This document shows, piece by piece, positions 55,340 through 63,800 of a stretch of DNA of 64,000 nt. Location of the stretch: positions 1-64,000 of the forward strand of contig CAYGVT010000133.1 in the NCBI GenBank assembly GCA_964353355.1, given 5' to 3'. This stretch comes from CAYGVT01 sp964353355. GTDB taxonomy: Archaea; Thermoplasmatota; DTKX01; GCA-020343715. Within the stretch, counting starts at the first letter, position 1. Every line of letters begins with the position of its first letter. The notes under the pieces are model-generated. The model made no database searches. It was not told where the DNA came from and saw only the letters and a program-made list of their open reading frames with translations. The position numbers were made by a program, and so were the translations under genes.

Positions 55340-55397
55340 GCGGAAATCGGACCACGAACGGCTGCACCCGCGAAGACGCGGGCGGAAGGATGAGGGA

Positions 55398-55417
55398 GGG
55401 GGGGCCAACGCCCCCCC
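55398..55417 (+). terminator. Strong G/C hairpin between binding-protein and permease genes
   Basis: Arms GGGGGGGC and GCCCCCCC around CAAC form a very stable hairpin 59 bases after the binding-protein stop. It lacks a T-run. It may act as partial terminator or RNA-stabilising element, giving more binding protein than permease. GGGGGCCAACG recurs at 62290-62300 in another gap. Confidence 0.45.
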
Positions 55418-55542
55418 ACCCCGATGACCCCTCGCCCAGGGCGCCCCCGGAGAATCCGGAGGCGTCGGCCCGTGATAGCTATGACCGCCGGGGGAGCGCC
55501 ATGGCGACGCCACCCCCTCCAGTCCATGCCGGGGAGTGAAGG

Positions 55543-56511
55543 ATGGTCAACTGGCCTCTGGTCAAGTACATCACGGGCAAGTTGCTCCAGACGTTCATCA
55601 CGCTGCTCATCATCCTTACCCTCACCTTCTGGCTATTCGAGGCGCTGCCGGCGAGGCCCTACGACCTTCTGACGCAGAGCCCCCTCATCAAGCCTGCCCA
55701 GAAGGAGTACATGATACACCTCTTCGGGTTCGACAAGCCCGTCGGCGAGAGGTACTTCATCTACATGAAGAACATGCTCACCTTCGACTTCGGCATCTCC
55801 GTCGCCTGGGGCGTGCCGGTGTCGACCCTCCTCAACGAACGCATACCTCGGACGCTCTTCCTATTCGGTCTCAGCACTATCATTTCCTACGGCCTCGGCA
55901 TCCTCATAGGGGCCTACATTGCATGGCGCAGGGGGGGTGTTGCCGACGGCGCCTCGGTCGTGACATCGCTCATCTTTTACAACATGCCGTCCTTCTGGAT
56001 AGGCCTGATCTTCCTGTTCGTGTTCTCGTTCAAGCTGGAGTGGTTCCCCCTGACTGCATGGCCGCAGCGGGTCCCCTACTCGATGCTCGACGTGGCGTGG
56101 GCAACCTTCCTGCCCATGGTCGTCCTCGTCCTGCTGTCGCTAGCCGGGACCATCCTTCTCATGCGCACCAGCATGCTGGAGACCATCGGCGAGAGCTACA
56201 TCCTGACGGCGGTCGCCAAGGGCATCCCGGAGCGCAAGGTGCTCTTCAAGCACGCCGCGAGGAACGCGATGCTGCCGGTGGCAACGGCATTCGTCATCTC
56301 GCTTGCGTTCGCCATGGGCGGGGCCGTGGTGCTGGAGCAGGTCTTCAGCTTCCCCGGCGTGGGCTTTCTCTACATCCAGGCGCTCAACCAGCTGGACTTC
56401 CCGACGGCCCAGGCAACGCTTTACATACTGGCGCTCATGGTGCTCATCGGCAACCTCATCGCGGACCTCATCTACGGGCTGCTCGACCCCAGGATACGCG
56501 TTACGGAGTGA
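55543..56511 (+). CDS. dppB: Peptide ABC transporter permease DppB-like
   Basis: A 322-residue inner-membrane permease of normal DppB length. It begins with a helix followed by the DppB-type N-terminal region (FDKPVGERYFIYMKNMLTFDFG) and carries the EAA-type loop ESYILTAVAKGIPERKVLFKHAARNAMLP, in two parts ESYILTAVAKGIPERKV and LFKHAARNAMLP, where the ATPase docks. The 3' end FSFPGVGFLY is typical of the family. It precedes the unusual DppC-like permease in the operon. Confidence 0.92.
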   Translation: MVNWPLVKYITGKLLQTFITLLIILTLTFWLFEALPARPYDLLTQSPLIKPAQKEYMIHLFGFDKPVGERYFIYMKNMLTFDFGISVAWGVPVSTLLNERIPRTLFLFGLSTIISYGLGILIGAYIAWRRGGVADGASVVTSLIFYNMPSFWIGLIFLFVFSFKLEWFPLTAWPQRVPYSMLDVAWATFLPMVVLVLLSLAGTILLMRTSMLETIGESYILTAVAKGIPERKVLFKHAARNAMLPVATAFVISLAFAMGGAVVLEQVFSFPGVGFLYIQALNQLDFPTAQATLYILALMVLIGNLIADLIYGLLDPRIRVTE

Positions 56512-56520
56512 TGGATCGGG

Positions 56521-58851
56521 ATGACAGGACCGACAGAGGGTGCGAAGGATGTCGGCGGTCGCGAAGGCGGCACGCTCCCGGCTGACCCCGCCATCGATGA
56601 TGAGGTGGCGAAGGCCACGCTCGTCATCCCCAACTGGCGGAGGACCCTCTCCCGCTACCGGAAGCGCACGCGTGCTGGGTGGCGGCTCTACAGGCAGAGC
56701 AAGTCCGGCCTCATCGGCATGGGCATCATGCTCGCCTTCGTGTTCGTCGCGGTCTTCGCCCCGTTCCTGACCCCTTACTCAACCGACTTCATAGCCCCCT
56801 CCATGGACGTGTTCAAGGCGGATTACATCGAAGAGGCGATACCCAAAGACCCGCTGATCGACCTCAACGACCCCGCCAACGTGACATGGATGACGCCCTT
56901 AGGCTACAACGGCGATTCCAAGCTCGAGTCCATCGTCATCTACTCCCGCGAGGGCCACGTGGTCAAGTTCGGGGTCGACCGCCAGGCCTCTGGCGGCGCG
57001 GTGGGCATCGACATCGTCTCCAACCAGACCAAGGGCATCCCCAAGGGAACCACGATGATGATGCCGGTCAGCTTCTACAGGGGCGATATCTTCTTCGCGT
57101 TCGCGAACGAGTCGCTCTTCGAGCTCACCTACGATACCTTCACCATCAAGTTCAACGTGAGCCTCGAGTTCAAGCCGAGGTACTACAGCAACCTCTGGAA
57201 CCGTTGGTCCCCCACCAACGCCCTGGGGGCCCTTTACATGGCGGTCGCGAACGAATCGACGGTCGCCGTCTACGCCAAGGTGCCCCCCAACACGCTGGTC
57301 GGCGAGCTGACCGAGAAGCGGTTCTTCAGCAAGGTCAGCCTGCGCGACTTCAACTACACGAACCGCACCGAGATCATTGGCGATCCCATCCTCATCCAGC
57401 TCCCCCTCGCCGAGAACGGGAGCCTCATAGTGGTGCCGACATCGCTTGGCCTCGCGGCCTTCGAGCTCGAGGTCAACAGGTCCGGCAACCGCATCAGGGA
57501 CGTGAGGATCGGGGACATCGTCTGGTGGGTGAGCTACCAGCAGATGACCGCCCACTGGGGGCGCGAGGTCGAGCCCATCCATGGCCGTCCCATCACCATC
57601 ACCAAGGAGGAGCCGAGCGAGGAGCAGGGCAAGGAGCGCATCGTCCTCGCGGCGGCGAACGGATGGCTCTACACGGTCAACCGCGTCAACGGCTCCTTCG
57701 CCTGGTCGGCCCAGATCTTCAACAAGGACCTGCGCGCGGCGCGCCCCAGGGGCGTCTATCCGACCTACTACGGGGACCTGGTCGTGACCGGCGTGAACGA
57801 GGGCCGGGGCTTCATCGCGGCGATGGACCCCACGAACGGCGTGATAAAGGGCAACGGCACCTACTACAACTCGACCCCTACGCCCGTCATCGGACGGCCC
57901 GACTACATAGCGGGCAGCCACAACTACTTCTTCACGACCGAGGGCGGGAACATCTACATCATGACCGAGACGATGCAGCTCGAGGCCTCCTTCTCCAGCC
58001 CGGGTGGCGGCGCGGGCACGCCCGCGGCCTACATGGGCAACATCATCAATAACATCGGCACCACCCAGGGGAACTACTACGCGCTCGTCACCGGCGATGG
58101 CACGATGTTCACCCAGTCCATCACGGGCGCTTACCGCGCGCCGTTGCCCCCTGGCAAGTACCCCTCTGGCAACCGGTACCTCCTGGGCACCGACGTCTTC
58201 GGCGGGGACATATGGACGCAGCTCATATACGGCACCCGCACCGAGCTGGTGGTGGGCCTCGTGGCCGCGCTGCTGTCCGCGGGGCTCGGCACCATCATAG
58301 GGCTCTTCTCGGCCTTCTATGGCGGATGGATTGACGTACTGCTCATGCGCCTGACCGACATCTTCCTGACACTGCCCATCCTGGTGGTCGCGCTCCTGAT
58401 GGTGGCGGTGCTTGGCCCCTCCATCACCAATATCATCATCATCATCGCCATCTTCAGCTGGGCGGGGGTGGCCAGGATCATCAGGGCTCAGACGCTGTCG
58501 CTCAAGAACCGCTCCTTCATCGACGCGGCCCGCGTCTCTGGCGCATCCAACTCGACCATCATCTTCCGCCACCTGGCCCCCAACGTGCTGCCCTTGACGT
58601 TCCTGTACATGGTCTTCACCATCTCGGGCGCCATCATCACCGAGGCCATCCTGGCGTTCCTGGGGATGGGCGACGCCACGGCCATCACGTGGGGCATGAT
58701 GCTGCAGTACCTGCGCATCTCAGGCAACACCCTGACGGCGTGGTGGTGGCTGCTGCCGCCAGGGCTCGCCATCACTCTCCTCTCGCTGGCCTTCTACCTG
58801 ATAGGCCGCGCGTTCGACGAGGTCGTGAACCCGAGGTTGAGGGCAAGATGA
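56521..58851 (+). CDS. Peptide ABC transporter permease DppC-like with large extracytoplasmic insertion
   Basis: A 776-residue permease, against about 300 for normal DppC. Residues 1-60 are cytoplasmic and helix 1 lies at about 63-88. The canonical permease core resumes at about 555 with GTDVFGGDIWTQLIYGTR and continues with the EAA-type loop FIDAARVSGASNSTIIFRH. In between, about residues 90-550 are extracytoplasmic and hydrophilic, with beta-propeller-like repeats: VLAAANGWLYTVNRVNGSF, VVTGVNEGRGFIAAMDPTNG and YNGDSKLESIVIYS. The reading frame is open throughout. The gene is flanked by and overlaps normal dppB and dppD, so this permease is functional by context. Confidence 0.9.
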   Translation: MTGPTEGAKDVGGREGGTLPADPAIDDEVAKATLVIPNWRRTLSRYRKRTRAGWRLYRQSKSGLIGMGIMLAFVFVAVFAPFLTPYSTDFIAPSMDVFKADYIEEAIPKDPLIDLNDPANVTWMTPLGYNGDSKLESIVIYSREGHVVKFGVDRQASGGAVGIDIVSNQTKGIPKGTTMMMPVSFYRGDIFFAFANESLFELTYDTFTIKFNVSLEFKPRYYSNLWNRWSPTNALGALYMAVANESTVAVYAKVPPNTLVGELTEKRFFSKVSLRDFNYTNRTEIIGDPILIQLPLAENGSLIVVPTSLGLAAFELEVNRSGNRIRDVRIGDIVWWVSYQQMTAHWGREVEPIHGRPITITKEEPSEEQGKERIVLAAANGWLYTVNRVNGSFAWSAQIFNKDLRAARPRGVYPTYYGDLVVTGVNEGRGFIAAMDPTNGVIKGNGTYYNSTPTPVIGRPDYIAGSHNYFFTTEGGNIYIMTETMQLEASFSSPGGGAGTPAAYMGNIINNIGTTQGNYYALVTGDGTMFTQSITGAYRAPLPPGKYPSGNRYLLGTDVFGGDIWTQLIYGTRTELVVGLVAALLSAGLGTIIGLFSAFYGGWIDVLLMRLTDIFLTLPILVVALLMVAVLGPSITNIIIIIAIFSWAGVARIIRAQTLSLKNRSFIDAARVSGASNSTIIFRHLAPNVLPLTFLYMVFTISGAIITEAILAFLGMGDATAITWGMMLQYLRISGNTLTAWWWLLPPGLAITLLSLAFYLIGRAFDEVVNPRLRAR

Positions 58852-59948
58852 CTGGAACGGTAGAGAAGCGGGAGAGGTTGCTAGAGGTCGACGACCTGGT
58901 GATGCACTTCAAGATCCAGGACGGCTGGGTCGAGGCCGTCGACCACGTGTCGTTCCACCTCGACGTCGGCGAGACCCTCGGCGTCGTGGGCGAGTCCGGG
59001 TGCGGGAAGACCACGACGGTCTACGCAATCACGCAGCTGCTCCCCAAGAACGCCTATATCAAGGGCGGTCAGATCCGCTTCAAGGGCCACAACCTGCTCG
59101 AGTTCATCAACAAAGACGGGACCATAGACATCTTCAACAAGGCCATCCGGAAGATACGATGGGACGAGATCAGCATCATCTTCCAGGGCGCCATGGACGC
59201 GCTCAACCCCGTTTACAAGGTCGGCAAGCAGATAGAGGAGGCGATGCTCGCCCACCCGGAGGCCCTGGCCAAGCTCGCCGAGGGCGAGCTCAAGGAGAAG
59301 GCGGGCAAGCTGTCGAACGCTGAGCTGCAGAGGATCGCCGAGAGGCGCGTCGAGGAGCTGTACGACCTGGTCAACATCAACAAGGGCCGCATCTACCACT
59401 ACCCGCACGAGTACTCGGGCGGCATGAAGCAGCGCGCGCTCATCGCCATGGCGCTGGCCCTCAACCCGTCGCTCATCATCGCGGACGAGCCCACGACGGC
59501 CCTTGACGTCATCACCCAGTACAAGATCCTCGGCGAGATGAAGCGCATCCAGCGCAACTACAGGATGTCGATGATCTTCATCAGCCACGACATCTCGACG
59601 GTGGCCGAGGTCGCCGACAGGATGTGCGTGATGTACGCGGGCCGCGTCGCGGAGATATCGCCGACGAAGGCCCTCTTCATCGGCGCCAAGCATCCCTATA
59701 CCCAGGGCCTCTTGAAATCCATCCCCACAATCCTGGGCACGAAATCCGAGCTGCGGGAGCGCCTGAGGAGCATCCCGGGCTCTCCCCCCTCGTTGGTGGG
59801 CCCCCCTCCGGGGTGCCGGTTCAACCCCCGGTGCCCCCATGCGAAGGACGTGTGCAAGGGCGAGATGCCCAGGCCGACGCAGGTCGGCCCCGACCACGTG
59901 GTGTACTGCTACAAGGCCGAGGCGGAGGTGAGGGGCGATGTCTGGTGA
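58848..59948 (+). CDS. dppD: Peptide ABC transporter ATP-binding protein DppD-like
   Basis: A 366-residue ATPase of the oligopeptide transporter. Walker A is GESGCGKTT, signature is YSGGMKQRALIAMALAL, and Walker B reads LIIADEPTTALDV. A helical insertion of about 35 residues (HPEALAKLAEGELKEKAGK region) sits between the Q-loop FQGAMDALNP and the signature, common in archaeal OppD. The C-terminal oligopeptide-specific segment has GCRFNPRCPHAKDVC. The ATG shares ATGA with the dppC stop. Confidence 0.93.
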   Translation: MTGTVEKRERLLEVDDLVMHFKIQDGWVEAVDHVSFHLDVGETLGVVGESGCGKTTTVYAITQLLPKNAYIKGGQIRFKGHNLLEFINKDGTIDIFNKAIRKIRWDEISIIFQGAMDALNPVYKVGKQIEEAMLAHPEALAKLAEGELKEKAGKLSNAELQRIAERRVEELYDLVNINKGRIYHYPHEYSGGMKQRALIAMALALNPSLIIADEPTTALDVITQYKILGEMKRIQRNYRMSMIFISHDISTVAEVADRMCVMYAGRVAEISPTKALFIGAKHPYTQGLLKSIPTILGTKSELRERLRSIPGSPPSLVGPPPGCRFNPRCPHAKDVCKGEMPRPTQVGPDHVVYCYKAEAEVRGDVW

Positions 59949-61002
59949 GCCCCCCCCAAAGCCGCAGGCGCCGGGCGCAAAGGAGTGCACCGCCCCCGAC
60001 GCGGACGCGCCGTGCGTGGTCGAGATAAAGGGCCTCATGAAGTACTTCGACATCAGGATGGGCCTCGCGGGCCTTTGGGCCAAGGCCCCCGCCCAGGTCA
60101 AGGCCGTGGACGACGTCACGTTCTTCATCAGGAAGGGCGAGATAGTGGGCCTGGTCGGCGAGACCGGCTGCGGCAAGACCACGGTGGGGAGGCTCATCTT
60201 GAGGTTGGAGAACCCGACCGGAGGCACGGTGATGTTCGAGAGCGTGGACATCGCCTCCCTCAAGACGCGTGCGGTCAAGAAGTTCCGCAAGCGGGCGCAA
60301 ATGATATTCCAGGACCCCTACGCGAGCCTCAACCCCCGCATGACTGTCACGCAGATAGTCTCCGAGCCCCTGCTGAACTATGGTCAGGGGCGAGACCCGG
60401 ACCTGCTTGCCGAGAAGGTCACCAAGGCCCTCGGCGACGCCGGGCTGCGGCCCATCGAGGAGTACGTCGAGCGGTTCCCGCACGAGCTCTCTGGCGGCGA
60501 GCGCCAGCGCGTATCCATCGCCCGCGCCCTGGTCATGGACCCCAAATTCATCGTCGCGGACGAGCCGGTGAGCATGCTGGACGTGAGCATCCGCGCGGGC
60601 GTGATGAACCTGATGCTTTCCCTGAGGGACAAGTACGGCATCGCCTACCTTCTCATCACGCACGACATCTCCGTCGCGCGCTACATGTGCGACCGCATCG
60701 CCATCATGTACCTGGGGAAGATAATGGAGATGGCCGACTCGGAGATCATCATCCAGAAGGCCAAGCACCCCTACACGCGCGCCCTCCTCAATGCTGTGCC
60801 CATAGCCGACCCGACGCGCGAGCGCACCGCCCTGCCCATCAAGGGCGAGATACCCTCCCCTATCGACCGACCCTCGGGTTGCGTTTTCCGCACGCGGTGC
60901 CCGTTCATGTACGAGGACTGCGCCACCATCGTGCCGGAGCTGTTCGAGCCCGGGCCGGACCACCAGGTCGCGTGCATAAGGGTCCAGCGCGGGGAGATCT
61001 GA
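59938..61002 (+). CDS. dppF: Peptide ABC transporter ATP-binding protein DppF-like
   Basis: The second ATPase, 354 residues, pairs with DppD. Walker A is GETGCGKTT, the Q-loop is FQDPYASLNPRMT, signature LSGGERQRVSIARAL, Walker B FIVADEPVSMLDV, and the C-terminal cysteine-rich segment is GCVFRTRCPFMYEDC. The N-terminal 25 residues are a Pro/Ala-rich extension. It overlaps the dppD 3' end by 11 bases and closes the operon. Confidence 0.93.
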   Translation: MSGEPPPKPQAPGAKECTAPDADAPCVVEIKGLMKYFDIRMGLAGLWAKAPAQVKAVDDVTFFIRKGEIVGLVGETGCGKTTVGRLILRLENPTGGTVMFESVDIASLKTRAVKKFRKRAQMIFQDPYASLNPRMTVTQIVSEPLLNYGQGRDPDLLAEKVTKALGDAGLRPIEEYVERFPHELSGGERQRVSIARALVMDPKFIVADEPVSMLDVSIRAGVMNLMLSLRDKYGIAYLLITHDISVARYMCDRIAIMYLGKIMEMADSEIIIQKAKHPYTRALLNAVPIADPTRERTALPIKGEIPSPIDRPSGCVFRTRCPFMYEDCATIVPELFEPGPDHQVACIRVQRGEI

Positions 61003-61033
61003 CCCTCCCCCGACGGTCTGGCGCCCTCGCAAC

Positions 61034-61042
61034 ATTATTAAT
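61034..61042 (+). promoter_or_regulatory. TATA box for the SPFH gene pair
   Basis: ATTATTAAT predicts transcription from about 61064, 19 bases before the ATG at 61083, with an AGGAGTGAT ribosome binding site. The SPFH pair is therefore separately expressed from the dpp operon. Confidence 0.5.
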
Positions 61043-61082
61043 GGTCCAATGGCATCATCTGCCTGGCCAGGAGTGATACTGG

Positions 61083-61679
61083 ATGGCGGAATCGGGCATC
61101 TCGACTGTTGAACTGGTAATCGTTTTAATCTTGGTGGCAATCGTACCGATTGTCACTATCGCATTCTACAAGACCAGGTACAAGAAGGTCCCCTTCGACA
61201 AGGCGATGGTCATCTACGGTCGCATGGCGCCGAGCGGTAATAGGGGTTATGTGATCCTTAGCGGAGGTGGCAAGTTCATCGTCCCCATCGTCGAAGAATA
61301 TCAGATCCTTGACCTGAGCCCCAGATCGGCGAAGATGGAGCTGCGCTCCGTCAAAATCCAGGTAGGCGACAGGATGTGGGGGCGTGCGTCCGGTGCGGTC
61401 ACCTACTCGTACAGCGTCTTTTCTGACGAGCCGGGATTATGCACCGCAGCCGAGCACCTTCTGGGCTTGGACATGGCAGAGGTATCCCGAATGGTCGAGG
61501 GTTACGTCGAGGCGGCCTTCAAGTCATTCATGGCCAGCTGCCCCTTCCCGACATCCCGCGAGGGCCAGGAGCTCTATGTGAAGAAGTCAACTCAGTTTAT
61601 TCGAACGGACCTCTTGAACATCGGGATTGAGGTGAGTGATTTCAATATTGACAGGCTCAGGCTCGTGGAAGGAGGCTGA
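61083..61679 (+). CDS. Truncated flotillin-like SPFH membrane protein
   Basis: A 198-residue protein with one N-terminal membrane helix and an SPFH domain nearly identical in key parts to the flotillin encoded at 48396: TRYKKVPFDKAMVIYGR and GGGKFIVPIVEEYQIL. The TAAEHLL and NIGIEVSDFNI segments also match. It stops where flotillin's long coiled coil would begin. It shares a unit with the next gene, four bases apart. A dominant or regulatory partner of full flotillin is possible but inferred. Confidence 0.8.
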   Translation: MAESGISTVELVIVLILVAIVPIVTIAFYKTRYKKVPFDKAMVIYGRMAPSGNRGYVILSGGGKFIVPIVEEYQILDLSPRSAKMELRSVKIQVGDRMWGRASGAVTYSYSVFSDEPGLCTAAEHLLGLDMAEVSRMVEGYVEAAFKSFMASCPFPTSREGQELYVKKSTQFIRTDLLNIGIEVSDFNIDRLRLVEGG

Positions 61680-61683
61680 GCCG

Positions 61684-62253
61684 ATGGCATCACCCATCAT
61701 CTGGGCGGGCCTCATTGCACTCATTATTCTCGCTTACTTCCTTCCGATTACTCTCTATTCCACCTGGTACAGGAGGGTCCCTCCAAGCAAGGCCCTGGCG
61801 ATGTGGCCTTCCAAGGGCAAGGCTCGGCCCTATGCAATCATCTCCGGGGGCGGGAGGTTCATCCCCCCCGGCGCATACAGGACCGCCACCCTCGACCTGA
61901 GGCTGAGGTTCCTTGACCTTGTGGTGCCCAAGGTCCAAATGGACAAGGAGGGACCGGGTCAGATTGTGCGGGTCCGGGTGGGCATGCTCTATAAGTTTTC
62001 CTCCGAACACGAGGCACTCGAAAAAGCCTTCTCCCATCTTGTCGACAAGTCGGACAAGGAAATTGAGGACATCGCGCGCAATGCTGTCGAGGTCGCGGTG
62101 CGCGATGGGCTGGCAAAGACCTCCCTCGAAAAGGTCGATGGGGACCGGGACCAGCTCGCATTCACTGTACTGATGCCGGCCCTCCAAGCCATGAAGGTGT
62201 CCGGTCTGGAGATCAGGTCAGCCGCCATCGCCGAGATGGAGCTCCAGGGCTGA
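61684..62253 (+). CDS. Second truncated SPFH membrane protein
   Basis: A 189-residue SPFH protein with an N-terminal helix (IIWAGLIALIILAYFLPITL) and diverged flotillin-like landmarks TWYRRVPPSKALAMWP and SGGGRFIPPGAYRT. Like its upstream neighbour it lacks the flotillin coiled coil. An in-frame upstream ATG at 61636 lies inside the previous gene; the start at 61684 was chosen because it follows that gene's stop by four bases and begins the membrane helix. Confidence 0.75.
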   Translation: MASPIIWAGLIALIILAYFLPITLYSTWYRRVPPSKALAMWPSKGKARPYAIISGGGRFIPPGAYRTATLDLRLRFLDLVVPKVQMDKEGPGQIVRVRVGMLYKFSSEHEALEKAFSHLVDKSDKEIEDIARNAVEVAVRDGLAKTSLEKVDGDRDQLAFTVLMPALQAMKVSGLEIRSAAIAEMELQG

Positions 62254-62276
62254 CGGGCACTGGCCTTTGACATCAC

Positions 62277-62294
62277 CCCCCTTTAAAAAGGGGG
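62277..62294 (+). promoter_or_regulatory. Palindrome containing a TATA-like core in the SPFH/hdr gap
   Basis: CCCCCTTT-AA-AAAGGGGG is a perfect palindrome whose centre TTTAAAAA resembles a TATA box. It may serve as hdr promoter or as a hairpin terminator for the SPFH pair. It is followed by GGGGGCCAACG, also present in the dpp hairpin. A TTATCC at 62377-62382 is a second possible promoter element closer to hdrC. Confidence 0.4.
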
Positions 62295-62430
62295 CCAACG
62301 CGCCCAACCCCCATAGGCGCCTCTCCAGCCGCCAGAATGGCATGGCCTCCCAATAGGCACGGATTGTGGGGCATTCCTTATCCCTTTGGCCAGCTTGCTG
62401 GCTATCCCAGGCCAGTGTCGCAACCCTCAT

Positions 62431-62886
62431 ATGGGACGTCCGCGATACCCCGGCCGTCCGGGAGGTGTCCGCCTGCGCATAGCCATATCCAGGGACGTGG
62501 TCCGGGGCCCCATCGTCCATGACGTCGAGACCCTGTCCGGCCAGAACGTCCTCCAGTGCTACCAGTGCGGCGAGTGCTCCGCGGGCTGCCCCGTGTCCGC
62601 CGAGATGGACGTCCTCCCCAACCACATCATCCGCCTCGTCCAGCTCGGCCAGGAGGCCGAGGTGATGGCGGCCCAGAGCCCCTGGGTGTGCGCCTCGTGC
62701 TTCACGTGCTACGTCAGGTGCCCCAAGGGCGTGGACATCGCGCGCATCATGGAGGCCATAAGGCTGCGCCACCTCCGGGAGCAGGCGTCCGGCGACTACG
62801 TCGTCCTCAAGGACATGCTGAGGGAGGACCTCGAGCGGCTACCGCCCATCGCGCTCGTGGCCAGCCTCAGGAAGTACACGCAGTGA
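62431..62886 (+). CDS. hdrC: Heterodisulfide reductase subunit C (HdrC)
   Basis: An iron-sulfur subunit (151 residues from the chosen ATG) that relays electrons between HdrA and HdrB. Two [4Fe-4S] clusters are bound by CYQCGECSAGCP and CASCFTCYVRCP, the ferredoxin-like pattern of HdrC. The start is uncertain: the ATG at 62431 was chosen because cluster 1 then lies about 40 residues in; a GTG at 62497 or an ATG at 62386 are alternatives. It is followed by hdrB 16 bases on. Confidence 0.88.
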   Translation: MGRPRYPGRPGGVRLRIAISRDVVRGPIVHDVETLSGQNVLQCYQCGECSAGCPVSAEMDVLPNHIIRLVQLGQEAEVMAAQSPWVCASCFTCYVRCPKGVDIARIMEAIRLRHLREQASGDYVVLKDMLREDLERLPPIALVASLRKYTQ

Positions 62887-62902
62887 GGCGGAGGGCATCC
62901 AC

Positions 62903-63799
62903 ATGACCACTAGCATCCCCTACTTCCCCGGTTGCACCTGCAAGGCCGACGCGCTGGGCTTCGAGCGGTCCTCCAGGGCCGCCCTCCGGGAGCTCGGCTA
63001 CGAGCTCAAGGAGTGGGAGCGGTGGACGTGCTGCGGCACGGTCTACTCCATGGCCTCGGACGACCTGATGCACCAGCTCGCGCCGGTCCGGAACCTCATC
63101 AGGGTCCAGGAGCAGGGCGCAGACCGCGTCGTCGCCATCTGCTCGATGTGCTACAACACGCTTCGCCAGGCCGCCGACCTGGTCAGGGACGACCCGGAGA
63201 AGCTCCGGAAGATCAACGACTATCTCTACGACGAGGTCGACTTCAAGGGCGGCGTGCGGGTGATGCACCTGCTGGAGCTCCTGAGGGACGTCGTGGGCTG
63301 GGATACCGTCAGGGCTCGCGTGAGGAGGCCGCTCAAGGGCCTCAAGGTCGCGCCCTATTACGGCTGCACACTCGTCCGGCCCAAGGGCGTCGAGATCGAC
63401 GACCGCGAGCAGCCCCGCGTGATGCACGACCTCCTGGCCGCCCTGGGCGCCGAGCCCATCGACTCCCCGTTCAAGGTCGAGTGCTGTGGCTCGTACGAGG
63501 CCGTCAACCGGCCCGACATCGTGGCCGCGAAGTGCCACCGCATCCTGGCGGACGCCACGAAGCGCGGCGCCGATTTGGTCGTGACCAGCTGCCCCCTTTG
63601 CGAGTTCAACCTGGACGAGGGCCAGGACCGCATCAAATCCGCGGTCGCCGGCTTCAAGGGCCTGCCCGTGGTCTACTTCTCGTCGCTCATGGCCATCGCC
63701 TTCGACCTGCCGGAGGCCGAGTGGGGGCTGCAGGGCAGCCACGTGGACCCCAGGCCGGTCGTCGCGGCCAAGCTGGCCGCCAAGAGGGAGGGAGCGTGA
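62903..63799 (+). CDS. hdrB: Heterodisulfide reductase subunit B (HdrB)
   Basis: A 298-residue catalytic subunit carrying two CCG domains, the sites of the noncubane [4Fe-4S] clusters that cleave disulfides. Domain 1 has PYFPGCTCK, RWTCCGTVYS and CSMCYNTL; domain 2 has PYYGCTLVRP, VECCGSYEAVN and CPLCEFNL. Length is normal. In methanogens HdrABC reduces CoM-S-S-CoB; in non-methanogens homologues reduce other disulfides or take part in electron bifurcation, and no methanogenesis genes are seen here. Confidence 0.93.
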   Translation: MTTSIPYFPGCTCKADALGFERSSRAALRELGYELKEWERWTCCGTVYSMASDDLMHQLAPVRNLIRVQEQGADRVVAICSMCYNTLRQAADLVRDDPEKLRKINDYLYDEVDFKGGVRVMHLLELLRDVVGWDTVRARVRRPLKGLKVAPYYGCTLVRPKGVEIDDREQPRVMHDLLAALGAEPIDSPFKVECCGSYEAVNRPDIVAAKCHRILADATKRGADLVVTSCPLCEFNLDEGQDRIKSAVAGFKGLPVVYFSSLMAIAFDLPEAEWGLQGSHVDPRPVVAAKLAAKREGA

Positions 63800-63800
63800 C

